A DNA stretch of 64,000 bases. It comes from JAGOLU01 sp964542665. Lineage in GTDB: Bacteria; Patescibacteriota; Microgenomatia; UBA1406; GWC2-37-13. Position numbers and translations under genes: made by a program. The stretch is from contig CAZIUF010000001.1 in NCBI GenBank assembly GCA_964542665.1, positions 1 to 64,000 of the forward strand, given 5' to 3'. Under the pieces are notes generated by a model. It was not told the DNA's origin. It saw only the letters and a list, made by a program, of their open reading frames with translations, and did no database searches. Below are positions 17,224 to 25,033 of the stretch, one piece after another (position 1 is the first letter of the stretch; every line of letters begins with the position of its first letter).

Positions 17224-18642
17224 TTATGAAGAAATACTCCGTAGCCTGCTCAGCACCTCGTCTTTACCGAGCAACTCCATGCTCTCATTTAGAGGCGGAG
17301 AGATTTTATTACCGGTCACCGCCACTCGCATCATCATAAAGTAATCACTCTTTTTACTACCGAGCGTCTCGCATGTCTGTTGCATGCTTTCGCCAATGGC
17401 TTGGGCATTCCACTGATCTATAGCCATCAACTTCTCGATGGTACTTTGTAGCTGATTTTTGTACGAGCTCATGTCTATTTCATATGATATAGGTCTATTG
17501 AAGAAGAATGAGCACATGGACCAATACTCAGAGAGTTTTTTGATCCTTTCTTGGATAAGGGGAATGGATGAACTGAAAAGGTTATAGTTAGTTTTGATCA
17601 GTGCATAAGCGTCCCTACTGTAGTCTTTCAAATAGTTTTCAACTCTCAACTGTAAGTTATCAACTTGAGCTGCGCGTAGGTATTCTCCGTTCATCCACTC
17701 GAGCTTTTTGAGGTCAAAAGCTGGCCCGACTGCCTTCATATCAGCAAAGTCGAATACTTCTATGAACTCCTTCAGTGAAAATACCTCAGTTTCTTTCGGA
17801 TGGCGCCAGGCCATATGGGCAAGATAGTTTAGAATTGCCTCGGGTAAGTATCCTTGCTCTTTGTACCAATCCACACTCGCGTGAGCATGACGTTTGGACA
17901 TTTTGGTCTTATCAGGATTACGCAGCAGAGATGTGTGGAAGAAAAGAGGAGCTTCCCACCCAAAGAATCGATACAAAAGCACGTGTTTTGGTGTTGAATT
18001 GATCCACTCCTCACCGCGCAGAATATGCGTGATCTTCATCAAGTAGTCGTCAACCACCACTGCCAAATGATAGGTAGGGAATCCGTCTGATTTCAAGATC
18101 ACTTGGTCATCTACCAGGTTTGAGTCAAAGACTATCTCCCCTCTCACTCCATCTTTGACTACGATTTTTTCATTGTCGGGTACCCGCATACGGATCACAT
18201 ATGATCCTGGGGTCAATGAGTCTTTCGTGTGCGCTTGTTTACGCAACTCTTCGTTGAAGATTGGGGGGAGTTTACGAATCCGCTTTTCTTGGCGAAGTGC
18301 TTCGAGCTCCTCAGGTTTTTTCGTACAGTAATATGCATGGCCTTTCTCTACAAGTTCTTCGGCATATTTTTGATATATCGCCAATCGCTCGGATTGTTTA
18401 TAGGGAGCATATGGTCCGCTTTTGCGAGGACTTTCATCTTCGGTGAGTCCAAACCAGTCGAGCGCCGCATATATCTTGTCCTCTGCTCCCTCAATGAATC
18501 GTGATTGGTCTGTGTCCTCTATCCGGACGATGAACTGCCCTCCATGTTTATGAGCATATGCCCAGTCAAATAGAGCTTGGTAGACAGTGCCAATATGGGG
18601 AAATCCAGTGGGTGAAGGGGCGATGCGAGTACGTACAGTCAT
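17224..18642 (-). CDS. gltX: Glutamyl-tRNA synthetase
   Basis: Charges tRNA-Glu (and tRNA-Gln if an amidotransferase is present). Class I signatures are visible: RIAPSPTGFPHIGTVY (HIGH-type) near the start and KTKMSKRHAH (KMSKS loop), with FIVRIEDTDQSRF between them. At 472 residues it is of normal length. The start at 18642 puts the first conserved strand at residue 2; the upstream in-frame extension is not supported. A TATCAT box lies 7 nt upstream. The segment around QVDNLQLRVENYLK is encoded by a degenerate heptamer array (17634-17668) in the linker to the anticodon-binding domain. Confidence 0.96.
   Translation of the reverse strand: MTVRTRIAPSPTGFPHIGTVYQALFDWAYAHKHGGQFIVRIEDTDQSRFIEGAEDKIYAALDWFGLTEDESPRKSGPYAPYKQSERLAIYQKYAEELVEKGHAYYCTKKPEELEALRQEKRIRKLPPIFNEELRKQAHTKDSLTPGSYVIRMRVPDNEKIVVKDGVRGEIVFDSNLVDDQVILKSDGFPTYHLAVVVDDYLMKITHILRGEEWINSTPKHVLLYRFFGWEAPLFFHTSLLRNPDKTKMSKRHAHASVDWYKEQGYLPEAILNYLAHMAWRHPKETEVFSLKEFIEVFDFADMKAVGPAFDLKKLEWMNGEYLRAAQVDNLQLRVENYLKDYSRDAYALIKTNYNLFSSSIPLIQERIKKLSEYWSMCSFFFNRPISYEIDMSSYKNQLQSTIEKLMAIDQWNAQAIGESMQQTCETLGSKKSDYFMMMRVAVTGNKISPPLNESMELLGKDEVLSRLRSISS
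17634..17668. repeat. Heptamer-period array inside gltX
   Basis: Units AGTTTTC, AACTCTC, AACTGTA, AGTTATC, AACTTGA follow in exact 7-nt steps from 17634. They encode VDNLQLRVENYL on the minus strand, in the linker between catalytic and anticodon-binding regions. Confidence 0.7.
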
Positions 18643-18649
18643 ATCAGAT

Positions 18650-18655
18650 ATGATA
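18650..18655 (-). promoter_or_regulatory. -10 hexamer of a leaderless promoter for gltX
   Basis: On the minus strand TATCAT lies 7 nt upstream of the ATG at 18642. The start of the divergent NUDIX gene is only 25 nt away, so the two promoters overlap. Confidence 0.5.
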
Positions 18656-18667
18656 CCATAGAGAAAT

Positions 18668-19183
18668 ATGGATGAAATTGATTTTCCATTCTGTCCAAAA
18701 TGTGCTTCACGCGTAATTAAAAGCAGTACGCACAGCTCATGCCCCACTTGTCACTCAGACTTCTACTTTAACCCTCGAAATTGTAATGCAATCATTATCA
18801 CAAACGAGAGGCAAGAGATCCTGCTGACAAAACGAAAACATAATCCAGCCGCTGGAAGATGGGATTTGCCCGGAGGATTCGTTAATCTGGGTGAAACTGC
18901 AGAAGAATCAGTCAAACGAGAAGCAAAAGAAGAACTCGGTATAGATCTGGTGAATATCACATATCTTTGCTCCGGAGCAGATCGTTATATGTATAAAGGC
19001 GTGAACTATCATACTCTCGGACTCATATTTGTTGCAAAAATTATGGACACACAAACCCCAATACCCAATGATGATGTGACGGAAGTAAGGTATTTTGAGC
19101 GCAGCTCTATCGATCTTGATCAACTTGCCTTTCCATCATTGCGAACAGTACTCGAATATTATTGGTCACATGAAACAAAGTAA
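18668..19183 (+). CDS. NUDIX hydrolase with N-terminal zinc ribbon
   Basis: A 171-residue protein with two CPxC motifs (FCPKCAS and SCPTCHS) forming a zinc ribbon, then NPRNCNAIIIT and a NUDIX domain with LPGGFVNLGETAEESVKREA and KEELGI. All metal-binding glutamates are present. NPAAGRWDLPGG is the common pattern of ADP-ribose/ADP-sugar pyrophosphatase-like NUDIX enzymes. It is transcribed divergently from gltX with 25 nt between starts. Confidence 0.9.
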   Translation: MDEIDFPFCPKCASRVIKSSTHSSCPTCHSDFYFNPRNCNAIIITNERQEILLTKRKHNPAAGRWDLPGGFVNLGETAEESVKREAKEELGIDLVNITYLCSGADRYMYKGVNYHTLGLIFVAKIMDTQTPIPNDDVTEVRYFERSSIDLDQLAFPSLRTVLEYYWSHETK

Positions 19184-19216
19184 GATGGAGCAAATGATCT
19201 AAATAGATCATCGAAA

Positions 19217-20698
19217 CTACATTCTCTTTCGCAGACGTAAGACTCCGTATGCTGCGAATATGAGCGGAAGAAGCAAAATATTACTCCACTTATACAGATC
19301 CTTTTGCCCAGGAGCGATATTTGGGAGAGGATATGCTTGGATTGCCCGAGCACGGATACCTGAGAGAGCACCCCCTGAGGAAAACTCGTTCACAAGGTTG
19401 ATCATAAAATCGAGATTGCCTGATCTGCCTAGATATCCATCCTGCACAAATCGAGTCGAGGGGATGACCACTACTTCGCCTTTAGTTTTCTGGCTCTTTG
19501 CATACGCGATGAGCTGCTTCATACCTACATCAGTCGGTTTTTTCTCAGTGGTTGGCTTCAGGTCTGCGATGTCAGTAGTCGTCCAGGATTGGGCGGTTGA
19601 GCGTACCACATCTGTCTGCTGTATTCCAGATTTTTTTTGAGTGGTAACTGATGATGTCCAAGGAAAGGTAAGTGATCCAACGTTAGATGCGTACGATGCG
19701 GTCGGGTTGAATACATTAGTTCTGATCCAATACCGATAGTTAGAAATATATTGACGGCTAGGATCGCTTCCGAAGTTCACTATCTCTGATTGATTCGAGA
19801 GAACAAGATCTTGTTTGACTGAGATGCCGTACTCATCCAAAAGTGGTTTCAATTTCATTGGGGCAGCGGTTCCTACTAGGTCGTTATTCACCGATACACC
19901 TTCTGTCATAAATATCGCTGCTCCACCTTTTTCAAGATATGTTTTGAGAAAGCCTATTCCTTCTTCGGTGACTGGTGACTGTGTACCATCCAAAACGATT
20001 AAAGGACGAACACTTTGATCAAGTGTTTTGAGATCGATTTGTTCGACTGTAGACTGTTGAGACAGAACTTGTCGCAATGTTTCAAGAGATTCTCCAGTAC
20101 CTGGCTGACCAAACTGACTGAGATCTGGACCTCCACCGAACATACCTATTTTCTTTTGATTGGTCGAGGACAGTTTGTATAGAGCTGAAGTGATGTTGTA
20201 TTCAAGAGTTTGGATATCGATAGCGGGTATTGACTCACTCTTATCTTTTGACTTGATCCCTATGCCAAAGTATCCATTACTGACAGCAAACTGATCGTTT
20301 TCGACGGATGAGAACTCAAGTTGTGGGATCTGAAACTCACTCACGAGTTTTTTAGCAGATTCATCAGTCTTTGGATCGACCGTCTTGATCGTGAGTTTTG
20401 AGCCAGCACGTTTGTACTCCGCAAGTAGATCCGACACTTCAGTGCGCGCACTTTGAAACCTGGTTGGAAGATCTGCATTAGCAAAAAAAGTGATTTCGAT
20501 AGGATCTTTGATCTCTCTTACGATTTTCTGCGAAGCTGGCGAGAGTGTGTATGCGCGCCCTCGAGAAAGATCAAGTTTAAATGGAATCTGAGCAATCAAA
20601 ATATTCACTGCAACGAGCACAGCGATGACGATCCCAATAACTACGTCGCGTGATGACTTGCCAAGATGGAGTTTGGAGAGGATGGATTGTATTTTCAT
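19217..20698 (-). CDS. GldG-like auxiliary protein of an ABC-2 transporter
   Basis: A 493-residue membrane protein. One N-terminal helix (about 20-40, DVVIGIVIAVLVAVNILIA), a large extracytoplasmic domain of the GldG/ABC_transp_aux type with LDLSRGRAYTLSPASQKI and ITFFANADLP, the segment NQKKIGMFGGGPDLSQFG, and a C-terminal helix followed by a basic LRLRKRM end. It is the third gene after the ATPase and permease. In Bacteroidetes GldAFG act in gliding, but this set is widespread and is better seen as an exporter or surface-assembly ABC system of unknown cargo. Confidence 0.85.
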   Translation of the reverse strand: MKIQSILSKLHLGKSSRDVVIGIVIAVLVAVNILIAQIPFKLDLSRGRAYTLSPASQKIVREIKDPIEITFFANADLPTRFQSARTEVSDLLAEYKRAGSKLTIKTVDPKTDESAKKLVSEFQIPQLEFSSVENDQFAVSNGYFGIGIKSKDKSESIPAIDIQTLEYNITSALYKLSSTNQKKIGMFGGGPDLSQFGQPGTGESLETLRQVLSQQSTVEQIDLKTLDQSVRPLIVLDGTQSPVTEEGIGFLKTYLEKGGAAIFMTEGVSVNNDLVGTAAPMKLKPLLDEYGISVKQDLVLSNQSEIVNFGSDPSRQYISNYRYWIRTNVFNPTASYASNVGSLTFPWTSSVTTQKKSGIQQTDVVRSTAQSWTTTDIADLKPTTEKKPTDVGMKQLIAYAKSQKTKGEVVVIPSTRFVQDGYLGRSGNLDFMINLVNEFSSGGALSGIRARAIQAYPLPNIAPGQKDLYKWSNILLLPLIFAAYGVLRLRKRM

Positions 20699-20707
20699 AT
20701 ATAGAGA

Positions 20708-21424
20708 TTAACTTCGTTTTTCAATATCCATGATGGTGAGGAACAACATAATCCCGGTTGTACTGATAAAGTAAAAGATACTACGCATATCTAAAACTCC
20801 CTTTATAAATGAGTCGAGTTGATTCGCTGGACTCAAAAGCGTCAATACATCCTCGACAACTCGAGGTACGAGTGAGTTGACCATGTCCGTGCCTACTACA
20901 TTTAGGAAAAAGAGAGCAAGAGCGCCGAGCAAGAATGCTACTACCTGGTTGTTTGTCCCTCCAGACAGAAATAAAGAAATTGAGATGGTCATCGCAAAAA
21001 AGAGAACAACTCCAACATATGCGATCAACACTTCGGGAAGATAGAGTGTGCTTCCCGCTCCCATACCTAAAATATTGAGACTGATTGGCAATCCGAGCGT
21101 CAAAGCAAGCGCAATCATCGCGACCAAAACCAGTGCGATGAATTTACCCATGACGATCTGCATCGCAGTTAGTGGGATCGTGTGGAGTATCTCCATCGTG
21201 TTGGTCCGTCGCTCTTCTGTCAAGGTGCGCATCGTGATCGCCGGTATGAAAACCATCGCAATCCATGGAAGTAATACAAAAAATTGTCTCATCGATACCT
21301 GACCTACAACAAATACATCTTTCATAAACATAAAGTTCGCAAATACTGCAAACAAGATGATGACGATGTATCCAAAGGGATTATTGAGGTAGTGACCAAG
21401 TTCTTTTTTGATAAGTGATTTCAT
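20708..21424 (-). CDS. ABC-2 type transporter permease (GldF-like)
   Basis: A 238-residue permease with six predicted membrane segments. It starts MKSLIKKELGHYLNNPFGYI, the common opening of GldF-type permeases, and contains the TMRTLTEERRTNTMEILHTIP loop, which contacts the ATPase. The ATG at 21424 is preferred to the in-frame upstream start at 21454, which lies in the repeat-bearing spacer. It is 9 nt upstream of the GldG-like gene. Confidence 0.9.
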   Translation of the reverse strand: MKSLIKKELGHYLNNPFGYIVIILFAVFANFMFMKDVFVVGQVSMRQFFVLLPWIAMVFIPAITMRTLTEERRTNTMEILHTIPLTAMQIVMGKFIALVLVAMIALALTLGLPISLNILGMGAGSTLYLPEVLIAYVGVVLFFAMTISISLFLSGGTNNQVVAFLLGALALFFLNVVGTDMVNSLVPRVVEDVLTLLSPANQLDSFIKGVLDMRSIFYFISTTGIMLFLTIMDIEKRS

Positions 21425-21448
21425 ATTTTTATTAATTGCTATTTTTTG

Positions 21449-21518
21449 TGTCATGCTGAGCCTGTCGAAGCACGGAATCTATGATTTGTATGGATCCTGA
21501 ATCAAGTTCAGGATGACA
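21449..21518. repeat. Inverted pair of GTCATCCTGA-type repeats
   Basis: Left arm TGTCATGCTGAGCCTGTC and, in inverted orientation, right arm TGTCATCCTGAACTTGAT, separated by about 25 nt. This belongs to the widespread dispersed element whose core reads GTCATCCTGA(G/A)C. It lies in the spacer between ATPase and permease genes and supplies the TGA stop of the ATPase gene (ELSS then TGA). Confidence 0.75.
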
Positions 21519-22203
21519 GCTCTGCAGCTGTCACCTTCGTTTTAAACAATTTCTCTACTGCACCTTTGCCTTTTGGCTTGGGTCCATCATAGACTTTCTG
21601 TCCACGATTGATGATGATGATCCGTGTTGCAATATCCTCTACTTCTGACAGGATATGTGTCGAAAATACGATGACTTTTTCTTTTGCGAGCTCGGTGATG
21701 AGAGCTCTGATCCGATCTTGCTCGATAGGATCAAGCCCTGAGGTAGGCTCGTCTAGAATCAAAATATGTGGATTGCCAAGAAGCGCCGCAGCTAAACCTA
21801 CTCGTTGGCGATATCCACGTGAAAGTGTCTCGATTTTTTTGTCCAACACTTCAATGAGTCCGATTTTCTCAGCTATCTCGAGATAGTTGCCATGCTTTTT
21901 GACTTCGCGGATAAACTGGAGATATTCCTCGACTTTCATGTCGGGATAAAGAGGATTGTTTTCAGGTAAGTAACCAATCTTTTGTGTCGTTGCGATATGA
22001 TGCTCAAGTGGATCCACACCATCAACAGATACGGTGCCTGAGGTAGGCTTCAGGACTCCTGTGATCATACGCATCGTCGTAGTCTTTCCTGCTCCGTTGA
22101 CTCCGAGAAAACCAATGACTTCGCCTGTTTTTATTTCAATACTCAAAGCATCTACGGCCTTTTTTTCTCCAAACTTTTTCGTTACGTTAGTGAGTATGAT
22201 CAT
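21508..22203 (-). CDS. ABC transporter ATP-binding protein (GldA-like)
   Basis: A 231-residue ATPase. Walker A GVNGAGKTT (about 35-43), Q-loop PENNPLYPDM, signature LSRGYRQRVGLAAALL, Walker B HILILDEPTSGLDP and the switch His in FSTHILSEVE are all present. It heads the three-gene ABC operon. The final residues ELSS and the stop codon come from an inserted dispersed repeat, and the last codons also form an 8-bp hairpin (TGACAGCT ... AGCTGTCA). Confidence 0.94.
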   Translation of the reverse strand: MIILTNVTKKFGEKKAVDALSIEIKTGEVIGFLGVNGAGKTTTMRMITGVLKPTSGTVSVDGVDPLEHHIATTQKIGYLPENNPLYPDMKVEEYLQFIREVKKHGNYLEIAEKIGLIEVLDKKIETLSRGYRQRVGLAAALLGNPHILILDEPTSGLDPIEQDRIRALITELAKEKVIVFSTHILSEVEDIATRIIIINRGQKVYDGPKPKGKGAVEKLFKTKVTAAELSS

Positions 22204-22280
22204 ATCCAGAGGGTACTTGTATCAAAATTGCCAGGCAAATGCAACGAGTTCAAAGTGGATCATTGAAAACAGAGTGAAGA

Positions 22281-23018
22281 TTATCGCGATGTCAAAATCA
22301 TTTTCTTCTTGAAACCGCCTCTTTCTTGCTTTTTCTTTTCTTTTACATCAAGAAGTTTCGATTCATCGACTTCGCATTCGTTCTTGATCGCATCCAACAC
22401 TTCATAAATATCTGCAAGTTCTTCGATGAGATACTCTTCTTCTGCTCGGGCTACCTCTTGTGCCTCTTCCACAAGCTTTTCCAGGAGCACTTTTCTAAAC
22501 GTTGCTCCTTCGACTGGAGTAAATGTCCACTTTTTTCCTTTCGCAGCAGATAGCTCCGGGATGCGATCACGGACAAGTTTCTGTGATTTTTTATGAATAT
22601 GCTGTACGAGTCGTGTCACGATATCACGGGTATACGATGGCAGTTCCATAGACTCAAACTCTTCGAGTGTCTTCCATGCAACTTGCTCAAGGTCTTCGAT
22701 GGCCTTTCCTTCTCCAGACTTCCACTCGCATACAAACAATAGGCTTACTACATGATGACCGCTGGATCGAGTAAATCCTTGTGAGGAGATGAACTCAACT
22801 GTATCGCTGATCTCAATGCCCGTTTCCTCGTGTATCTCTCGACGGAGCGTATCCTCGACAATGCCAAATCCGTCTACTGTCTCTACTTTTCCTCCCACGA
22901 AAGCCCATTCTCCCGCAGCTTGGTCATCAGTGAGACTGCGCTGTCCTATGAGAAATGTGTCGCCCTTTCTCACGATTCCATTTGCAATCACAACATGAGT
23001 AGGGATGGCAGTAGACAT
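22281..23018 (-). CDS. NUDIX hydrolase fused to a MazG-like nucleotide pyrophosphohydrolase
   Basis: A 245-residue fusion. Residues about 8-145 are a NUDIX domain with box GGKVETVDGFGIVEDTLRRE then IHEETGI. From about 148 the pattern KLVRDRIPELSAAKG, EKLVEEAQEV and EELADIYEVLDAIK is that of the all-alpha NTP-PPase (MazG/phosphoribosyl-ATP pyrophosphohydrolase-like) family with its EExxE...ExxD metal site. Both halves are housekeeping enzymes that remove non-canonical nucleotides, so the fusion likely couples two cleansing activities. Its ATG is 1 nt from the stop of a small membrane protein gene, so they form one transcript. Confidence 0.87.
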   Translation of the reverse strand: MSTAIPTHVVIANGIVRKGDTFLIGQRSLTDDQAAGEWAFVGGKVETVDGFGIVEDTLRREIHEETGIEISDTVEFISSQGFTRSSGHHVVSLLFVCEWKSGEGKAIEDLEQVAWKTLEEFESMELPSYTRDIVTRLVQHIHKKSQKLVRDRIPELSAAKGKKWTFTPVEGATFRKVLLEKLVEEAQEVARAEEEYLIEELADIYEVLDAIKNECEVDESKLLDVKEKKKQERGGFKKKMILTSR

Positions 23019-23019
23019 A

Positions 23020-23169
23020 TCATCTGGTCATACCCATATATATGCCGATATAGAAGGTCACTACAGGAATGATGATAAAAAGGACCGCAGTCAATATCTT
23101 TGAGAAAGGAGTGACCGTGTTAAAGTTTCTCTGAAAAGCTGAGGGTTTGGTGCTTGATGGGCGTTTCAT
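23020..23169 (-). CDS. Small single-pass membrane protein (49 residues)
   Basis: The minus-strand frame encodes a polar basic N-terminus (MKRPSSTKPSAFQRN) and one membrane helix (about 24-45, ILTAVLFIIIPVVTFYIGIY) ending GMTR. No family is recognised. A TATAGT box lies 7 nt upstream of the ATG, and the stop codon is 1 nt from the next start, which supports that it is a real gene in an operon with the NUDIX-MazG fusion. Confidence 0.65.
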   Translation of the reverse strand: MKRPSSTKPSAFQRNFNTVTPFSKILTAVLFIIIPVVTFYIGIYMGMTR

Positions 23170-23176
23170 ATATCTA

Positions 23177-23182
23177 ACTATA
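23177..23182 (-). promoter_or_regulatory. -10 hexamer of a leaderless promoter for the small membrane protein
   Basis: On the minus strand TATAGT lies 7 nt before the ATG at 23169. Confidence 0.45.
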
Positions 23183-23199
23183 TCAGAAAACATCTATTT

Positions 23200-23805
23200 C
23201 TACTTCTTGATCGCGTCAAATGATTTTTCCACGACCGACCAGTCCATATTTGCAAAAAATGCGTCGATATACCCTGCACGTGCTGCACCAAAGTCCATAA
23301 AGTATGCGTGCTCATAGGTATCAAGAGCGACGATGGGTGTGCATCCCCAGACCGGATAACTATTCTGCGCATCACCGATATAGTTGAATAGGCGCTTCTC
23401 AGCGACATTCCACGCTGTCCAGACCCAACCTCGGGCTGCGATACCTGTCGCTTTCATATCTTTTTTGTATGCGTCATACGAGCCAAAATCTTTCTCAATT
23501 TGCTTCAACAACCCACCAGTTGGTATGGCTCCAGCGGCGCCCAGGTGTCCAAAATAGATCTCGTGATTGACGATGCCTCCGTAGGCAAATGTCATCTCGA
23601 CTTTGAGCTCACGGATGAGCGAATAGCTTTGGTTTGCCTTGGCATAGTCGTCATCACTGAGTTTTTCGAGGTTTGAGTTGATTTCGTTGTACTTGGTGAT
23701 GTATCCTTGATACAGTTTCAGGTGTTCCTCTACCGCTTTTTTGGAGATGCCAGTCATCTCGAAAATCTTAGGTGAGAAGGTTTGGGGTGTGCGAGGTGTA
23801 AACAT
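23200..23805 (-). CDS. sod: Superoxide dismutase, Fe/Mn family
   Basis: Converts superoxide to hydrogen peroxide and oxygen. All four metal ligands are present: His28 (VEEHLKLY), His81 (GGIVNHEIYF), Asp162 and His166 (ALDTYEHAYFMDFG). Length 201 is typical. The Gln used in the second sphere of the Fe enzymes just before the second His is a Gly here, while a Gln is present in GDAQNSY as in Mn enzymes, so Mn or cambialistic use is more likely. No signal peptide. It indicates at least occasional oxygen exposure. Confidence 0.95.
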   Translation of the reverse strand: MFTPRTPQTFSPKIFEMTGISKKAVEEHLKLYQGYITKYNEINSNLEKLSDDDYAKANQSYSLIRELKVEMTFAYGGIVNHEIYFGHLGAAGAIPTGGLLKQIEKDFGSYDAYKKDMKATGIAARGWVWTAWNVAEKRLFNYIGDAQNSYPVWGCTPIVALDTYEHAYFMDFGAARAGYIDAFFANMDWSVVEKSFDAIKK

Positions 23806-23887
23806 GGTGAAAAATTGAATGGTTTAATAACTAAAGTAATCACATAATACAATATTATTTTTGATTAGTAGATACCGCAATATATTT

Positions 23888-24859
23888 ATGACAGAGAATC
23901 CAGAAGGTGTTGATACTGCAGTTGCACAAGGGCGAGCTTCGTCAAGTACTCCTGAAGCTGTGACTCAACAGGTAGCTCCTGCCGCCCAGGAAATTGATCC
24001 ACAAGCAAGAGCGAGAAAAGAACAAATCGACGCTGCAACTGAATCCCTTCGCAGGGAATATGATCGAATAGGTTTGTCAGTAGATGAAGCTACTCTTAAT
24101 ACACAAGTAGTTGCAATGGTTGAGTCAAAGCACCCAGTCAAGTTAGTGAAAACCACTGTGGGTGAGGTTGCGCCCGGGAGTCAACCGTATTGGTCAAGAG
24201 GAGAATACCTAGGTCAACCTCAGTTTCGCTTTGACGAGCTTAAGGGATTGTCTGATCTTGATCCCTATTCATCTAGCAAAGATAGTGGGAATCTTATGCC
24301 AATTGCCCTTCGAAGGAAAGTGATCACTGCACTTTGGCGTGCAGCCCATACACAATCAACAATATCACCTCCAAATTGCCGGGGTATTTCAGTTGGGTCA
24401 AACGGTAACTCGTATTATTGCGAGTATGATCGGGCTTCGCATGTTATTCGGATGACTATCAACGGCACATCAATTGATATATCGAGGGAAAGAAAAGTTG
24501 CTACAACTCAAATAGCTTGGGTTTATGATGCAGATATGTTTGATGGTGTCGAAAAAAAGGCTGAAAACTGGGCACATCAGCAGCAATTATGGGAAGATGC
24601 GTGTAAATATGTTGGCGTCTTTCCAGAGATGGCAGGTTATGTTGCTAATCTTAATCCGGAATCAGAAGATTGGGAACTAATAGATACTTCTACAGGCCAG
24701 GGAGTAAGTGGTGCGGTCGAACTTAGAGATAAAGAGGGTGCATCAGGTAAGTATATATTTCTGCCCGTGTTTGAACAGCCATTGCTTATACCTACAAACA
24801 ACGAAGCTAAACTTATTCAACTTGCTCAGGCAATCCGCGATCGTTCAAAGAATGCGTAG
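23888..24859 (+). CDS. Hypothetical cytoplasmic protein
   Basis: No family recognised. The 323-residue product starts MTENPEGVDTAVAQ, has a Ser/Thr/Ala-rich leader (1-45), a helical part with many charged residues (45-90) and a mixed domain with SVGSNGNSYYCEYDRASHVIRM and a beta-rich tail. No signal or membrane segment. The ATG at 23888 is preferred to the TTG at 23861. The opening resembles that of the small protein at 30332-30586 (MTENSIGNP) and, more weakly, the one at 51516-52274, which may be lineage-specific accessory genes. It converges on the duplicated trmD tail. Confidence 0.65.
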   Translation: MTENPEGVDTAVAQGRASSSTPEAVTQQVAPAAQEIDPQARARKEQIDAATESLRREYDRIGLSVDEATLNTQVVAMVESKHPVKLVKTTVGEVAPGSQPYWSRGEYLGQPQFRFDELKGLSDLDPYSSSKDSGNLMPIALRRKVITALWRAAHTQSTISPPNCRGISVGSNGNSYYCEYDRASHVIRMTINGTSIDISRERKVATTQIAWVYDADMFDGVEKKAENWAHQQQLWEDACKYVGVFPEMAGYVANLNPESEDWELIDTSTGQGVSGAVELRDKEGASGKYIFLPVFEQPLLIPTNNEAKLIQLAQAIRDRSKNA

Positions 24860-24913
24860 GCCCAATGAGTAACAGCAAAAACGGCAAAGTTATGAAGACT
24901 GCTTCTGATTTAC

Positions 24914-25006
24914 TTAACTACTTTTCCACTCCTCTATCTTTTTATGATCGCCGCCCATGAGGACTTCGGGGACTGATTGATCATCGTACTCTGCCGGACG
25001 AGTGTA
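24914..25006 (-). pseudogene. Remnant of the trmD 3' end
   Basis: The frame reads YTRPAEYDDQSVPEV then LMGGDHKKIEEWKSS and a TAA stop. That matches the last 30 or so residues of the intact TrmD (26079-26708), differing by one substitution (Gly to Asp) before the tail, where the intact gene ends EVFS. At the DNA level about one base in six differs, mostly at silent positions. An in-frame stop precedes it, so it is not a gene. It marks the far side of an inserted gene. Confidence 0.9.
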
Positions 25007-25033
25007 TTAATGTTAATGCACAGATCTTTCTGT

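Noticed and set aside
23861..23887. TTG start giving nine extra residues to the gene at 23888
   Set aside because: The ATG at 23888 opens the MTEN-type start shared with another protein; no support for the extension.
24865..24960. 31-codon frame on the plus strand after the hypothetical gene at 23888
   Set aside because: It runs antisense into the trmD remnant, has no promoter or conservation signal, and low-complexity composition.
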